From the NCBI RefSeq assembly GCF_016862455.1, contig NZ_BOMZ01000082.1, forward strand, positions 54,175 through 118,174: a DNA stretch of 64,000 nucleotides, read 5' to 3'. Below the pieces are notes generated by a model. That model saw only the letters and a list, made by a program, of their open reading frames with translations, was not told the DNA's origin and searched no databases. Position 1 is the first letter of the stretch. Each line of letters begins with the position of its first letter. Below are positions 32,875-41,983 of this stretch, piece after piece. The position numbers were made by a program, and so were the translations under genes. Source of the stretch: Actinoplanes utahensis. Its GTDB lineage: Bacteria; Actinomycetota; Actinomycetes; Mycobacteriales; Micromonosporaceae.

Positions 32875-33050
32875 CAGTTCCCGTCCCGGTCCGGCGCCTC
32901 TTAGTTCCCCGAGCCTAGCCGTTTTAGGGCATTATGACAGCATTTCGGCAGCTAGGGGACGTGGTGGAGCTGCCGTCTGGCCAAGAGGTACCCGTATGCG
33001 GGCTCGCCGGCCTCGGGCGGGGTGGCAGCCGGCGGTGCCCGGCGGAGAGA

Positions 33051-33467
33051 TCAGTGTGATTCCTGATAGGCGCGCAGGGTCCGGGGGCCGAAGGCGTCGG
33101 GCAGGACGTCCTCGATGGTCTTGACGCCGCTGACCGTGTCGAGCAGCATCCCCGGCGCGGAGTGCTCGTAGAGCAGCTGCCGGCACCTGCCGCACGGCAT
33201 CAGCGTGTTCCCGTCCCCGTCGACGCAGGCGAACGCGACGAGAGTGCCGCCACCAGTCATGATCAGGTCGGACAGCAGGGAGCATTCGGCGCACAGGCCG
33301 AGGCCGTAGGAGGCGTTCTCGATGTTCGCGCCGGTCACGATGCGCCCGTCGTCGGCGAGCGCCGCGGCGCCCACCGGGAACCCGGAGTACGGCGCGTACG
33401 CCTTCGCCATCGCCGCCCTGGCCTGGGACCGCAGGTCGTCCCACACCTCGCCTGGAATCGAAGTCAT
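33051..33467 (-). CDS. cdd: Cytidine deaminase, 138 aa
   Basis: A homotetrameric-type cytidine deaminase. Substrate-binding residues lie in YAPYSGFPVGAAAL and GANIENASYGLGLC, the catalytic pair is CAE (residues around 59-61), and the second zinc cluster is PCGRCRQLL. It deaminates cytidine and deoxycytidine to uridine forms in pyrimidine salvage. Length is right for the family. It stands alone, 176 bases from the response-regulator gene. Confidence 0.95.
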   Translation of the reverse strand: MTSIPGEVWDDLRSQARAAMAKAYAPYSGFPVGAAALADDGRIVTGANIENASYGLGLCAECSLLSDLIMTGGGTLVAFACVDGDGNTLMPCGRCRQLLYEHSAPGMLLDTVSGVKTIEDVLPDAFGPRTLRAYQESH

Positions 33468-33552
33468 GGGTACCAGCTTCGTACGCCGGCGACGGTCCCG
33501 GGCCCTTTTCCCACCTCGCGCCCGGGCCCGGGAAAGCCGTCGCCGACCGCTC

Positions 33553-34716
33553 TCACAAGGTGACGGGCAGCTCCCACAGGCCGCGGATCAGGACTCCGGG
33601 GCGCCAGCGCAGGTCGTCCGGGTCGGCGGCCAGGCGCAGATCCGGGAAACGGTCGAGCAGGCCGGTGAAGGCGATCTGGGCCTCCAGCCGGGCCAGCGGG
33701 GCGCCGAGGCAGTAGTGGATGCCGTGTCCGAAGGCCAGGTGCGCGTTCTGCGCACGCTCCAGTCGCAGCTCGTCGGCGTCGGGGAAACGGTCGTCGTCGC
33801 GGTTGGCCGACAGCAGGGAGACGACCACGGGATCGCCGTGGCCGATGGTGACGTCCCCGATCGGGATGGTGTCGGCGGCGATCCGGAACGTGGAGGTCTC
33901 GACCGGTCCCTCGTACCGCAGGAACTCCTCGATCGCACTGGGCAGCAGGTCGCGCTGCGACCGCAGCCGCTCCCACCGCGTCCGGTCGCGCAGCAGCAGC
34001 CAGGCGCCGTTGCCGATCAGGTTCACCGTGGTCTCGTGCCCGGCGATGAGCAGCAGGAACACCATCGAGGACAGCTCGTCCTCGGTGAGCCGGTCCTCCG
34101 CGTCGCGGACCTGGATCAGGCCGCTGAGCAGGTCGTCGTCCGGGTTCTTGCGGCGGTCGGTGAGCAGCTCGCCGATGTAGCCGATCAGCGCGTCGATCGA
34201 GGTGCGCAGCCGGTCGCCGGCGAGCGCGCCGGCGACGATGTCGTTGGACCAGGCGCGGAAGGCGTCCCGGTCGGCGGCGGGCACGCCGAGCAGCTCGCAG
34301 ATCACCTGGATCGGCAGCGGGAACGCGAACGTGTCGATGAGGTCGGCCTGCTCCCGGCCGTCGAGCGCGTCCAGCAGCCCGGTGGTGATCTCCTCGATCC
34401 GGGGGCGGAGCTCCTCGATGCGGCGGGCGGTGAACGCGGCCGACACGAGACGGCGCAGCCGGGTGTGGTCGGGCGGGTCGGCGGCGAGCATGTGCCGGGT
34501 GATCGCGGCCCCGGCGTCGGCATGGGTGACACCGGCCGGGATGCGTTTGGACAGACGCGGGTCGGCGAGCAGGCGGCGGGCGTCGTCGTAACGGGTCACG
34601 AGCCAGACCCGCACCCCGTTGGGCAACTGCACGCGCCGCACCGGGCCGGTGCGGCGCAACTGGGCGTACACCGGGTGGGGGTTGTTCGTGAACGCCGGAT
34701 CGGTGAAATCGATCAT
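33553..34716 (-). CDS. Cytochrome P450, 387 aa
   Basis: All P450 landmarks are present: I-helix oxygen-binding AGHETTVN, K-helix E-x-x-R in EEFLRYEG, and the heme loop FGHGIHYCLGAPLAR with the cysteine ligand. The soluble class-I bacterial length fits, so an external ferredoxin is needed; none is encoded nearby. I chose ATG 34714-34716 (MIDFTDPAF). An MFS gene lies directly upstream, ending 29 bases before this start; together they may process and export a metabolite, which is inference. Confidence 0.95.
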   Translation of the reverse strand: MIDFTDPAFTNNPHPVYAQLRRTGPVRRVQLPNGVRVWLVTRYDDARRLLADPRLSKRIPAGVTHADAGAAITRHMLAADPPDHTRLRRLVSAAFTARRIEELRPRIEEITTGLLDALDGREQADLIDTFAFPLPIQVICELLGVPAADRDAFRAWSNDIVAGALAGDRLRTSIDALIGYIGELLTDRRKNPDDDLLSGLIQVRDAEDRLTEDELSSMVFLLLIAGHETTVNLIGNGAWLLLRDRTRWERLRSQRDLLPSAIEEFLRYEGPVETSTFRIAADTIPIGDVTIGHGDPVVVSLLSANRDDDRFPDADELRLERAQNAHLAFGHGIHYCLGAPLARLEAQIAFTGLLDRFPDLRLAADPDDLRWRPGVLIRGLWELPVTL

Positions 34717-34745
34717 TCGGGACCTCCAGGCCGCAAGTAACCGAA

Positions 34746-35969
34746 TCACGACGATACGCGTCGATGACTCTCCTGTGGGGACGCCTCACGGACCGTGATG
34801 ACCCACATCAGGATGAAGGCGGCGGCGAAGAACACGCTCATCGCCACGGCCATCGGCACCAGCGTGTCGTACCCGAAGACGCCGGTCAGCGGGGTGACCG
34901 CGGCCGCCGTGACGAAGGTCAGGCCGCCCTGCAACGCCGACGCGGTGCCGGCCGAACGGCGGCCCGCCTCCTGGGCCAGGGCGGTCGCGGCCGGGATCGC
35001 GAAACCCATCCCGCCGACCACCGCGCAGAGAAGCGCCCACGGTACGGCCAGCGGCACGGCCGGCGCCCCGGCGAGCGCCACCACCAGCAGCCCGGCCGCG
35101 CCGACCGTGGACACGGTGATGCCGATCGCCCGCAGCCGGACCGCGCCGGCCCGCACCACCAGCAGCCGGAACAGCAGACTGAACAGGGCCATCGCGGCGG
35201 CGTTGGTGGCGAACACGACGGTGTACCGGGTGGCGCTGATGTCGTAGACCGAACGCAACACGAACGCCGACCCACCGATGTAGGTGAAGAACCCGGCACT
35301 GGCCAGGCACTGCAGCGCCACGTGACGCATGAAGCCCCAGTCGCGCAGCAGCCCGGCCATCCGGACGCCGAGCGACCGCAGACCGGCCGGATGGCGCCGC
35401 GCCGGCGGCAGCGTCTCCGGCACACCGCACACGACGGCGACCGCCATCAGCACACCGAGCAGCGTCAGCGCGGCGAAGACGGCACGCCAGGTGCTGTGCG
35501 CCAGGATCACCCCGCCGACGGCCGGGGCGATGATCGGCCCGAGGAAGGTGAACGACGAGATCAGGCCGAACGTGGCGGCGGCCCGGGCGCCGTGATGGGT
35601 GTCGGTGACGACGGCGCGGCCGAGCGCGACCCCGCCGCCGGCGACGGCGCCCTGCACGAGCCGGGCGGCGACCAGCAGCACCCCGTCGGGGCTGAGCCCG
35701 CACACCGCCGACAGCACCGCGAACGCCACACTGCAGGCGATGAGCAGGCGGCGGCGCCCGTACGCGTCACTCAGCGGCCCGAGCAGGAACTGACCGGCGG
35801 CCATGCCCACGATGAACGCGGTCAGCGTCAGCTGGGCGACCGTCGCGCTGGTGTGCAGGGACCGCTGCAACTCCGGCAACCCGGCGATGTACGTGTCGGT
35901 GGCGAACGGGCCGACACCCATCACCAGGATCAGGGCGATCAGGGCGGGCCGCCTGGTCGGTGACGTCAC
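34746..35969 (-). CDS. MFS multidrug efflux transporter (Bcr/CflA type), 407 aa
   Basis: Twelve hydrophobic segments and the Bcr/CflA signatures are seen: PFATDTYIAGLPELQRSL, LSDAYGRRRLLIAC (motif A) and ARLVQGAVAGGGVALGRAVV, with FTFLGPIIAPAVGGVIL (motif C). The family exports antibiotics such as bicyclomycin or chloramphenicol by proton antiport. The P450 gene follows in the same direction with a 29-base gap. Confidence 0.9.
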   Translation of the reverse strand: MTSPTRRPALIALILVMGVGPFATDTYIAGLPELQRSLHTSATVAQLTLTAFIVGMAAGQFLLGPLSDAYGRRRLLIACSVAFAVLSAVCGLSPDGVLLVAARLVQGAVAGGGVALGRAVVTDTHHGARAAATFGLISSFTFLGPIIAPAVGGVILAHSTWRAVFAALTLLGVLMAVAVVCGVPETLPPARRHPAGLRSLGVRMAGLLRDWGFMRHVALQCLASAGFFTYIGGSAFVLRSVYDISATRYTVVFATNAAAMALFSLLFRLLVVRAGAVRLRAIGITVSTVGAAGLLVVALAGAPAVPLAVPWALLCAVVGGMGFAIPAATALAQEAGRRSAGTASALQGGLTFVTAAAVTPLTGVFGYDTLVPMAVAMSVFFAAAFILMWVITVREASPQESHRRVSS

Positions 35970-36006
35970 AGCGGCTCCTCGGTTCGTGCACGCGTCCGGG
36001 TGGACC

Positions 36007-36576
36007 CTATCCTGGTGGTCGATCGACGGCGCGCGGCCACCAGTCGTCCGGCCCGGTGGTGCGGATCTCCTCGAGCAGGGTCCGGCCGACCTCGGTCTCG
36101 ATCGACGCCGCGAGGTAATCGAACCAGCGTCGCTGCAGCTCCGGTCGTTCCGCCAGGCTCTCCCGCACGTGCAGGACCGACTCCAGGACGTCGGCGTCCC
36201 GGGCGATCAGGGCCTCCACCGAATCCTGCGCCAGCCACTGCGCGGCCCGCCCGCGGATCAGCTCCCGGGCGGCCGGTGGCAGCGCCGCGGTCTGGTCCTC
36301 GATCACCTGCCGGAACGGTTTCGGCTCGTCCAGGTAGCGGCGGGTCAGGTGGTGCATGTCGCCGAGCCGGGCCTCCGGCAGATCGTGCAGCAGCGCCAGC
36401 GCCGCCGCCCGGTCCGGGTCGGCGCCGGCCATCGCGGCCATCGTCATCGCGATCAGCGCGGTGCGGAACGAGTGGTCGGCCACCGACTCCCGGTTCGCCA
36501 TCCGGGCCAGCGCCCAGCCGCTGCGCGTGGTCCGCTTGAGGGCTCCGGCCTCGTAGAAGAAGTCCGCGGTGCTCAT
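36007..36576 (-). CDS. HD-domain phosphohydrolase (YfbR-like), 189 aa
   Basis: Metal-binding histidine and aspartate residues are seen in NRESVADHSFRTALI (first H) and ALLHDLPEARLGDMHH (HD), typical of HD_3/YfbR 5'-deoxynucleotidases that dephosphorylate dNMPs in the cytosol. The remaining helical part ends DDWWPRAVDRPPG. I chose ATG 36574-36576. The hydrolase gene upstream ends 21 bases before, so they may be cotranscribed. Confidence 0.85.
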   Translation of the reverse strand: MSTADFFYEAGALKRTTRSGWALARMANRESVADHSFRTALIAMTMAAMAGADPDRAAALALLHDLPEARLGDMHHLTRRYLDEPKPFRQVIEDQTAALPPAARELIRGRAAQWLAQDSVEALIARDADVLESVLHVRESLAERPELQRRWFDYLAASIETEVGRTLLEEIRTTGPDDWWPRAVDRPPG

Positions 36577-36596
36577 CGGCCCCACCGTAGCCCCTG

Positions 36597-38003
36597 TCAC
36601 CTGCCGCCGGTCGCGGGCGGGTGGACCCGCAGATCGCCGTAGCGGGACAGGGCGGCGGGCAGGTCGGCGGCCCGGCCGCGCAGGGTGCTGTCGAGGAAGG
36701 CGGCGCACGTCTCGGTGGTCGTCCGGACACTCCCGGCGCGGCCGAGGGAACCCACCAGGGCGGGGACCGGCGGCAGGTAGAGCGGCGCGTCGGTGAAGGT
36801 CAGATGCGCGCTGCCCGGCACCGTGAGCCGGTACCCGGTCGCCGTGCCGCGGTCCAGCACCGACGACAGCCGGGTCAGGTACTCGGTGTCGGCCCGGTCC
36901 GCGATCTCGTGGGTGACGGCGAGCACCGGGCGGCGCAGCGGGCCCTGGTCCGGCTCGGGACCGCCGTCGAGGTTGACGACGGCGGTGAACCGGGTGTCCT
37001 GTTCGGCGGCGCGCATGGCGGCGGCCCCGCCGACGGAGTGCCCGGTCGCGGCCGCGCGTGTGGTGTCGAGCCGTCCGGTGAACGGCCCGGCGAGCCGGCC
37101 GGAGTCGAGCCGGCCGAGCTGGGTGAGCACGAAACGCAGGTCGGCGGCGCGTACCGAGACCCAGCCGGCCCGGCGGCGGGCGTCCTCGCCGGGGTCGCCG
37201 GCGGAGGAGACCCGGGTGCGGACGGTACGGCCGTCGGCGAGCACGACCGCCGCCGCGTCGTACGGGTGGTCCACCGCCGCGACGACGTAACCCCGGCTGG
37301 CCAGGTCCTCGGCCCACGCGGTGTTCTGGGTGCGCGGCCCGCCGAGCCCGGGGGAGAACAGCACCACCGGGAACCGGCCCGCCGCCGGCGCCGCCTCGAA
37401 CACCGCGTGACTGTGCGCCCGCACCGGCCCGTCCAGCAGGAACGCCGGCGCTCCCAGATAGCCGGCCGTCCCGGCGGCGACGGTGTCCGCCTCACGCCGG
37501 GTCCGGCCGAGGTACTGCGCCGGCGGCCCACCGGCGGCGGCCGGATACCACAGTTGCACCACCACGGTGCGCCGGTCCGCGGTGCCCGGGGTGGCCGGCT
37601 CGTCCCGATCGGGATCGGTCCACTCCAGCACGGTGGTGCCGACCGCGGACGGCCCGGACGGCTGCGGGAACTCCGGCACCGGCAGCGCCCGGCCCGCGCC
37701 CGCCCCGGTGGCGACGAGGCCGAGACACACCACGGTGCCGGGCAGGGCCAGCCGGCGGCGGGCCCGCCGGCCGGGCCGGCCGCTGCGCCGGCGGTACCAC
37801 CATCCGGCGGCGAGTCCCGCCGCGACGAGCAGGTCGGCGGCCAGCACCACCAGCAGCTGCCAGCGCGGGTCGGGCAGGGCCAGGGCGGCGCCGCACACCA
37901 CCACGGCCGCCCCGGAGAGCGCGGCGGGGCGGCGGGCGGCCGGCGGCAACCACCGGCTCAGCACCAGGACGAGTGAGCCGAGAACGACGGCGAGTTCAGT
38001 CAC
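36597..38003 (-). CDS. Membrane-anchored alpha/beta hydrolase related to PAF acetylhydrolase, 468 aa
   Basis: The first 105 residues carry about four membrane segments, and the rest is an alpha/beta hydrolase: oxyanion region FPVVLFSPGLGGPRTQNTAW, AAVDHPYDAAAVVLADGR, nucleophile motif ATGHSVGGAAAMRAAEQ, acid VVNLDGG and histidine PGSAHLTFTD. This matches PAF-acetylhydrolase family II (PF03403-like). The catalytic part is probably extracellular. The GTG start at 38001-38003 opens the first helix; a TTG two codons earlier is also possible. Confidence 0.8.
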   Translation of the reverse strand: MTELAVVLGSLVLVLSRWLPPAARRPAALSGAAVVVCGAALALPDPRWQLLVVLAADLLVAAGLAAGWWYRRRSGRPGRRARRRLALPGTVVCLGLVATGAGAGRALPVPEFPQPSGPSAVGTTVLEWTDPDRDEPATPGTADRRTVVVQLWYPAAAGGPPAQYLGRTRREADTVAAGTAGYLGAPAFLLDGPVRAHSHAVFEAAPAAGRFPVVLFSPGLGGPRTQNTAWAEDLASRGYVVAAVDHPYDAAAVVLADGRTVRTRVSSAGDPGEDARRRAGWVSVRAADLRFVLTQLGRLDSGRLAGPFTGRLDTTRAAATGHSVGGAAAMRAAEQDTRFTAVVNLDGGPEPDQGPLRRPVLAVTHEIADRADTEYLTRLSSVLDRGTATGYRLTVPGSAHLTFTDAPLYLPPVPALVGSLGRAGSVRTTTETCAAFLDSTLRGRAADLPAALSRYGDLRVHPPATGGR

Positions 38004-38105
38004 GACCAAGATCGTGGTACGCCCGTACTGAGAGTCCGCTGAGGACGCCCGGCCGGCGACGGAAACGGCGCTGACCCGCACCGGCCGGAGGGCGGCGGCC
38101 TTGCG

Positions 38106-39050
38106 ATGATCGACCGGCTGATGTCCGGGCGGTGCGGCGGTGGCGTCCCCGTGTTCCGGGTCCGGCCGTGGGGCCGGCGCTCCACCGGGTGGCGGGAGGG
38201 GATCCTGATGACGGAGACCGAGGTGAGGTGGCGGTTCCGGAGGGTGGCCGGGCGGCACGGGCCGGTGCGCACCCGGGAGTACCTGCCGGCGGTGCGGCGG
38301 CCGGATGCCGAGGTGGTCGTCTGGGCGCACGGGGGCGCCTACGTCGGCGGCAACCTGCGGATGGCCGAGTCGCACGCGGTCGCGATGGGCATCGCCCGGA
38401 CCGGGCGGCCGGTCGTCGCGGTCGACTACCGGAAGGTGTCGATGCTGCCGCTCCTGCTGCCGAAACGCCGGATCCGGCCGCACCGCAACAACTTCCCGGT
38501 GCCGGTCGAGGACGTGCTGGACGCCTATCTGGACACCGCCGGCCGCTATCCGGGGCATCGGCACGTGCTGGGCGGGGCGAGCGCCGGCGCGAACCTCGCC
38601 GCCTCCGCGACGCTCCGTGCGGGGGAGCGGCGGCCGGCGGGCCTGATCCTGGCGTACGGCGCCTTCCACGTCGAGCTGCCGCCGATCTCCGCCGCGTTGC
38701 GGGCCGGCATCGACGCCTCGGCGGTCAGGCGGCAGTTCACCGCTGAGGTGTACCGCCGGATCACCCTCAACTTCGTCGGGGTGGAGTCGTTGCTCGAGGA
38801 TCCGGCGCTGGCTCCGGGGACGGCGCCGGTCGACCCGATCCCGCCGACCCTGTTCGTCGACGCGGAGGCCGACACGCTGCGGGCGTCCAGTGAGCGGTAC
38901 GCCGAGCGGCTGCGGGCCGAAGGCGTTCCGGTGTCGGCGAGTTTCGTGCCCGGCAGCGCCCACGGCTTCCTGAACAAACCGGCGACCGAGCACTTCCGGC
39001 AGGGCCTGGCGCTGATCCGGGAGTGGCTGGACGAACCGGCCCGGCGTTGA
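38106..39050 (+). CDS. Alpha/beta hydrolase of the hormone-sensitive-lipase class, 314 aa
   Basis: The HSL signature VVVWAHGGAYVGGN supplies the oxyanion hole, the nucleophile is in LGGASAGANLAAS (G-x-S-x-G), the acid lies in FVDAEADTLRAS and the histidine in PGSAHGFLNKP. Such enzymes cleave short-chain esters. A second in-frame start, ATG 38208, has a better ribosome-binding site (GGGAGGGG), so the real protein may begin at MTETEV. The stop overlaps the first TetR-type box of the next gene. Confidence 0.85.
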   Translation: MIDRLMSGRCGGGVPVFRVRPWGRRSTGWREGILMTETEVRWRFRRVAGRHGPVRTREYLPAVRRPDAEVVVWAHGGAYVGGNLRMAESHAVAMGIARTGRPVVAVDYRKVSMLPLLLPKRRIRPHRNNFPVPVEDVLDAYLDTAGRYPGHRHVLGGASAGANLAASATLRAGERRPAGLILAYGAFHVELPPISAALRAGIDASAVRRQFTAEVYRRITLNFVGVESLLEDPALAPGTAPVDPIPPTLFVDAEADTLRASSERYAERLRAEGVPVSASFVPGSAHGFLNKPATEHFRQGLALIREWLDEPARR

Positions 39051-39095
39051 GCGGTCGCTCAAAGCGCTCTATCCTGCATTTGAGCGACCGCTCAA
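39047..39095 (+). promoter_or_regulatory. Promoter flanked by two TetR-type palindromes
   Basis: Two 16-bp palindromes, TTGAGCGGTCGCTCAA (39047-39062) and TTGAGCGACCGCTCAA (39080-39095), are exact reverse complements of each other, 33 bases apart centre to centre. A -35-like TTGAGC at the start of the first and a -10-like TATCCT at 39070-39075 are 17 bases apart, so the two sites cover the -35 and the start region. Binding should repress the epimerase gene. Confidence 0.7.
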
Positions 39096-39108
39096 CAAGG
39101 GAGCCGCA

Positions 39109-40053
39109 ATGAAGATCGTCATTCCCGGTGGAACCGGGCAGGTCGGCACGATCCTGGACCGTGCGCTGACCGCCCGAGGGCACGACGTCGTGGTCCTGAC
39201 CCGCTCGCCCCAGGGCCGACGGCAGGTCCACTGGGACGGCGTCACCCACGGCGACTGGGTGAAGGAGATCGACGGCAGCGACGTCGTGATCAACCTGGCC
39301 GGGCGCAGTGTGAGCTGCCGGTACACCCCGGAGAACCTCGCCGCCATGATGAGCTCGCGGGTGGAGTCGGCGCGGGTCGTCGGCGAGGCCGTCGCCGCGG
39401 CGGGCCGCCCGCCCCGGGTGTGGCTGCAGATGAGCACCGCCACCATCTACGCGCACCGGTTCGACGCGGCGAACGATGAGCGCGACGGGGTGATCGGCGG
39501 CCACGAGGACGGTGTGCCCGGCTACTGGGCGTACAGCATCAGGATCGCGCAGAACTGGGAGGCCGCCCAGGAACAGGCGACGACCCCGCACACGCGCAAG
39601 GTCGCGCTGCGGTCCGCCATGGTGATGAGCCCCGATCGGGGTGGCGTCTTCAACGTGCTCAGCCGGCTCACCCGGCTCGGGCTCGGCGGGCCGGTGGCGG
39701 GCGGCCGGCAGTTCGTCTCCTGGATCCACGAGCACGACTTCGTCCGGGCCGTCGAGTTCCTGATCGACCGGGACGACCTCGCCGGAGCCGTCAACCTGGC
39801 CGCGCCGGCCCCGCTGCCGCACCGGGAGTTCATGCGGGATCTGCGGGCGGCCTCGCGGATGCCGGTCGGTCTGCCGGCCACCCGGCACATGGCCGAGATC
39901 GGCGCGTTCGTCCTCCGGACCGACACCGAGCTGCTGCTGAAGAGCCGGCGCGTCGTCCCGGGCCGCCTCCTCGACGCCGGGTTCACCTTCGAGCACCCGC
40001 GGTGGCGGTCCGCGGCCGCGGACCTGGCGGCCCGGCGGCGCCGCACCGGCTGA
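39109..40053 (+). CDS. TIGR01777-family (SDR39 type) epimerase, 314 aa
   Basis: The protein has the Rossmann start MKIVIPGGTGQVGTILDRAL and the family phrases VVINLAGRSVSCRYTPENL, WLQMSTATIYAH and RSAMVMSPDRGGVFNVLSRL, with LGGPVAGGRQFVSWIHEHD. Its members are NAD(P)-dependent sugar epimerase-like proteins of unknown substrate. Length is right. The gene is preceded by twin TetR-type boxes; no TetR gene is adjacent in this window, so the regulator is encoded elsewhere. Confidence 0.85.
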   Translation: MKIVIPGGTGQVGTILDRALTARGHDVVVLTRSPQGRRQVHWDGVTHGDWVKEIDGSDVVINLAGRSVSCRYTPENLAAMMSSRVESARVVGEAVAAAGRPPRVWLQMSTATIYAHRFDAANDERDGVIGGHEDGVPGYWAYSIRIAQNWEAAQEQATTPHTRKVALRSAMVMSPDRGGVFNVLSRLTRLGLGGPVAGGRQFVSWIHEHDFVRAVEFLIDRDDLAGAVNLAAPAPLPHREFMRDLRAASRMPVGLPATRHMAEIGAFVLRTDTELLLKSRRVVPGRLLDAGFTFEHPRWRSAAADLAARRRRTG

Positions 40054-40074
40054 CCGGACCGGGCCGTCTGCCGC

Positions 40075-40490
40075 CCCCACGGCCGGGCGGCCCGGCCCTT
40101 CGCCAGCGGCGAGTACGGGGTCAGGCCGACACCCTGGTCGAGGCGCATCGGGATCATGTCCCGTTCCTCCTCCCGCTTGAGCACGCTGTACTGGTCCTGC
40201 ATCGCCGAGAAACGTCGTCCACCCGTTGACCACGGCCGCGTGCTGCGCCTTCGCGAACTGCCACGCCCACATCGACGACGCGCCCAGACAGCGCACCTTG
40301 CCGGCCCGGACCAGGTCGTCGAGGGCCTGCATGGTCTCCTCGACAGGCGTCTCCGGGTCGAACCGGTGGATGTAGTGGACGTCGATGTAGTCGGTGCCCA
40401 GGCGCCGCAGCGAGGCGTCCGCCTGCTCCAGGATCGCCTTGCGGGACAGGCCGCTGCCGCCGGGCCCGTCGTGCATCCGCCCGGACGGCG
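40075..40490 (-). pseudogene. Aldo/keto reductase pseudogene, central part only
   Basis: The central segment is clear: GRMHDGPGGSGLSRKAILEQ, RRLGTDYIDVHYIHRFDPET, GKVRCLGASSMWAWQFAKAQ and VNGWTTF. A frameshift near 40205 then continues MQDQYSVLKREEERDMIPM and LDQGVGLTPYSPLAKG in another frame. The first ~95 residues, including the catalytic tyrosine region, and the last third are absent. It is a dead fragment. Confidence 0.8.
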
Positions 40491-40555
40491 CCGTGCGAGG
40501 CTGGGCGGGACAACCGGGCGTGACGTTCCGGGACACCGCGAACGTCCGCGGGCGG

Positions 40556-41515
40556 TCAGCCGGACGCCGCGGACGTGCCCGGTGGGGTGATCCGGTCGTC
40601 GTGCCCGTCGTACGCGTAGTCGTGGTAGGCGCGCGGGTCCTCGAGGGGCTCCAGGTGGGTGAACACCGTACTGCCCGGCAACGCCTCCCGGATCCCCGTC
40701 TCGACCTGCTCGGCCAGGTCGTGGCCGCGCCGCACGGTCCACCGGCCCGGCACCAGGACGTGCAGGGACACGAACCGGTGCTGCCCGGACTGCCGGGTCT
40801 GCAGCCCGTGGAACCGCACCTCCGCACCCCGGAACCGGTCCAGGACGGCGAGGACCCGCTCCAGATCCGCCGGGTCGAGGGCCTCGTCCAGCAACGCCCG
40901 GACCGACTGCGCCACCATCCGGCCGCCGGTGACGAGGATGTTCAGGCCGACGATCGCGGCCACCGCCGGGTCCAGCCGCTGCCAGCCGGTCAGACCCACC
41001 AGGAGTACGCCCACCAGCACCCCGGCCGACGTCCAGACGTCGGTCAGCAGGTGTCTGCCGTCGGCGCTCAGGGTCGCCGACCGGTGGCGGCGGCCCACCC
41101 GGATCAGCAGCATCCCCACCGCGAGGTTCAGGATCGTCGCCGCCGTCGAGACGGCCAGGCCGATCCCGACCCGTTCGAGGGGGACCGGGGTGATGAACCG
41201 TTGCACCGCGCTGACCATGATGAACGCCGCCGCCACGAAGATCATCAGACCTTCGGCGCCGGCGGAGAAGTACTCGGCCTTGCCGTGCCCGTAATGATGG
41301 CCGGCGTCGGCCGGGCGGGCCGCGACGATCAGCGCGATCAGTGCGACGACCGCGGCGACCAGGTTCACGACCGACTCGGCCGCGTCCGACAGCAGCCCCA
41401 CCGACCCGGTGATCAGGTACGCGACGAACTTCAGCGCGATCGTCGCGACGGCCGTGCCGATGGACAGCCAGGCGTACCGCGTCAGGTCGACCGCTTCGCC
41501 GTCCGTGCCCGCCAC
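40556..41515 (-). CDS. Cation diffusion facilitator (CDF) transporter, 319 aa
   Basis: Six transmembrane segments, with the metal-binding D-x-x-D/H-x-x-x-D sites: GLLSDAAESVVNLVAAVV in helix 2 and SADGRHLLTDVWTSAGVLVG in helix 5. The cytoplasmic C-terminal domain contains HRFVSLHVLVPG and HDLAEQVETGIREALPG, typical of CDF metal-sensing domains. It exports divalent cations such as zinc or iron from the cytosol. Confidence 0.95.
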   Translation of the reverse strand: MAGTDGEAVDLTRYAWLSIGTAVATIALKFVAYLITGSVGLLSDAAESVVNLVAAVVALIALIVAARPADAGHHYGHGKAEYFSAGAEGLMIFVAAAFIMVSAVQRFITPVPLERVGIGLAVSTAATILNLAVGMLLIRVGRRHRSATLSADGRHLLTDVWTSAGVLVGVLLVGLTGWQRLDPAVAAIVGLNILVTGGRMVAQSVRALLDEALDPADLERVLAVLDRFRGAEVRFHGLQTRQSGQHRFVSLHVLVPGRWTVRRGHDLAEQVETGIREALPGSTVFTHLEPLEDPRAYHDYAYDGHDDRITPPGTSAASG

Positions 41516-41537
41516 CGATCCTCGCCTCCCCTGGCCA

Positions 41538-41885
41538 CTATTCGGGGAGGAGCATGCGGCCGTCGGGGTCGTGGTCGACGGGGATGACCTCGCGGACGGC
41601 GGTGGTGGGGATCGGGCCGTAGATGTGGGGGTACTTCTCGGCGCCCGGCTCGGGGGCCTCGTACTCGATCGGGGCGGTGAGGGTCTCGCTGTCGATGACC
41701 AGCACCACCAGGTCGTCGGCGTCGGCGTAGACGAACTCGGCGACGGCGCGCAGCTGGTGCGGCAGGGAGCAGTGGATGAAGCCCTGCTCCTCGAGGGAGA
41801 CGCCGCGGGTCGACATCCGGTACCAACCGGATTCCAGGGCGGCCTCCCAGGTCGCCCGTTCGGTGATGTGGAGCAGTCGCGTCAT
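41538..41885 (-). CDS. DUF952 protein, 115 aa
   Basis: The DUF952 pattern is plain: LLHITERATWEAALESGWYR, GFIHCSLPHQLRAVAEFVY, LVVLVIDSETLTAPIEYE, and EKYPHIYGPIPTTAVREVIP. Family members resemble ADP-ribosyltransferase-fold proteins, but their role is not known. Soluble, single domain. It is 22 bases upstream of the CDF gene in the same direction. Confidence 0.9.
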   Translation of the reverse strand: MTRLLHITERATWEAALESGWYRMSTRGVSLEEQGFIHCSLPHQLRAVAEFVYADADDLVVLVIDSETLTAPIEYEAPEPGAEKYPHIYGPIPTTAVREVIPVDHDPDGRMLLPE

Positions 41886-41983
41886 GCCGGCGACGGTATC
41901 GGATTCGTGATCTCGTTCGCGCGGACGGGAGCCGCCGGGAGAGAAGTCTCAGGTGGGGCGGGGTGCCGCCGACGTCAGTGGCC

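Noticed and set aside
36597..39062. Very long open frame (821 codons) extending upstream of the hydrolase on the minus strand
   Set aside because: The upstream part overlaps a clear plus-strand hydrolase in another frame and has low-complexity R/P/G composition, a typical shadow in high-GC DNA. Only 36597-38003 is real.
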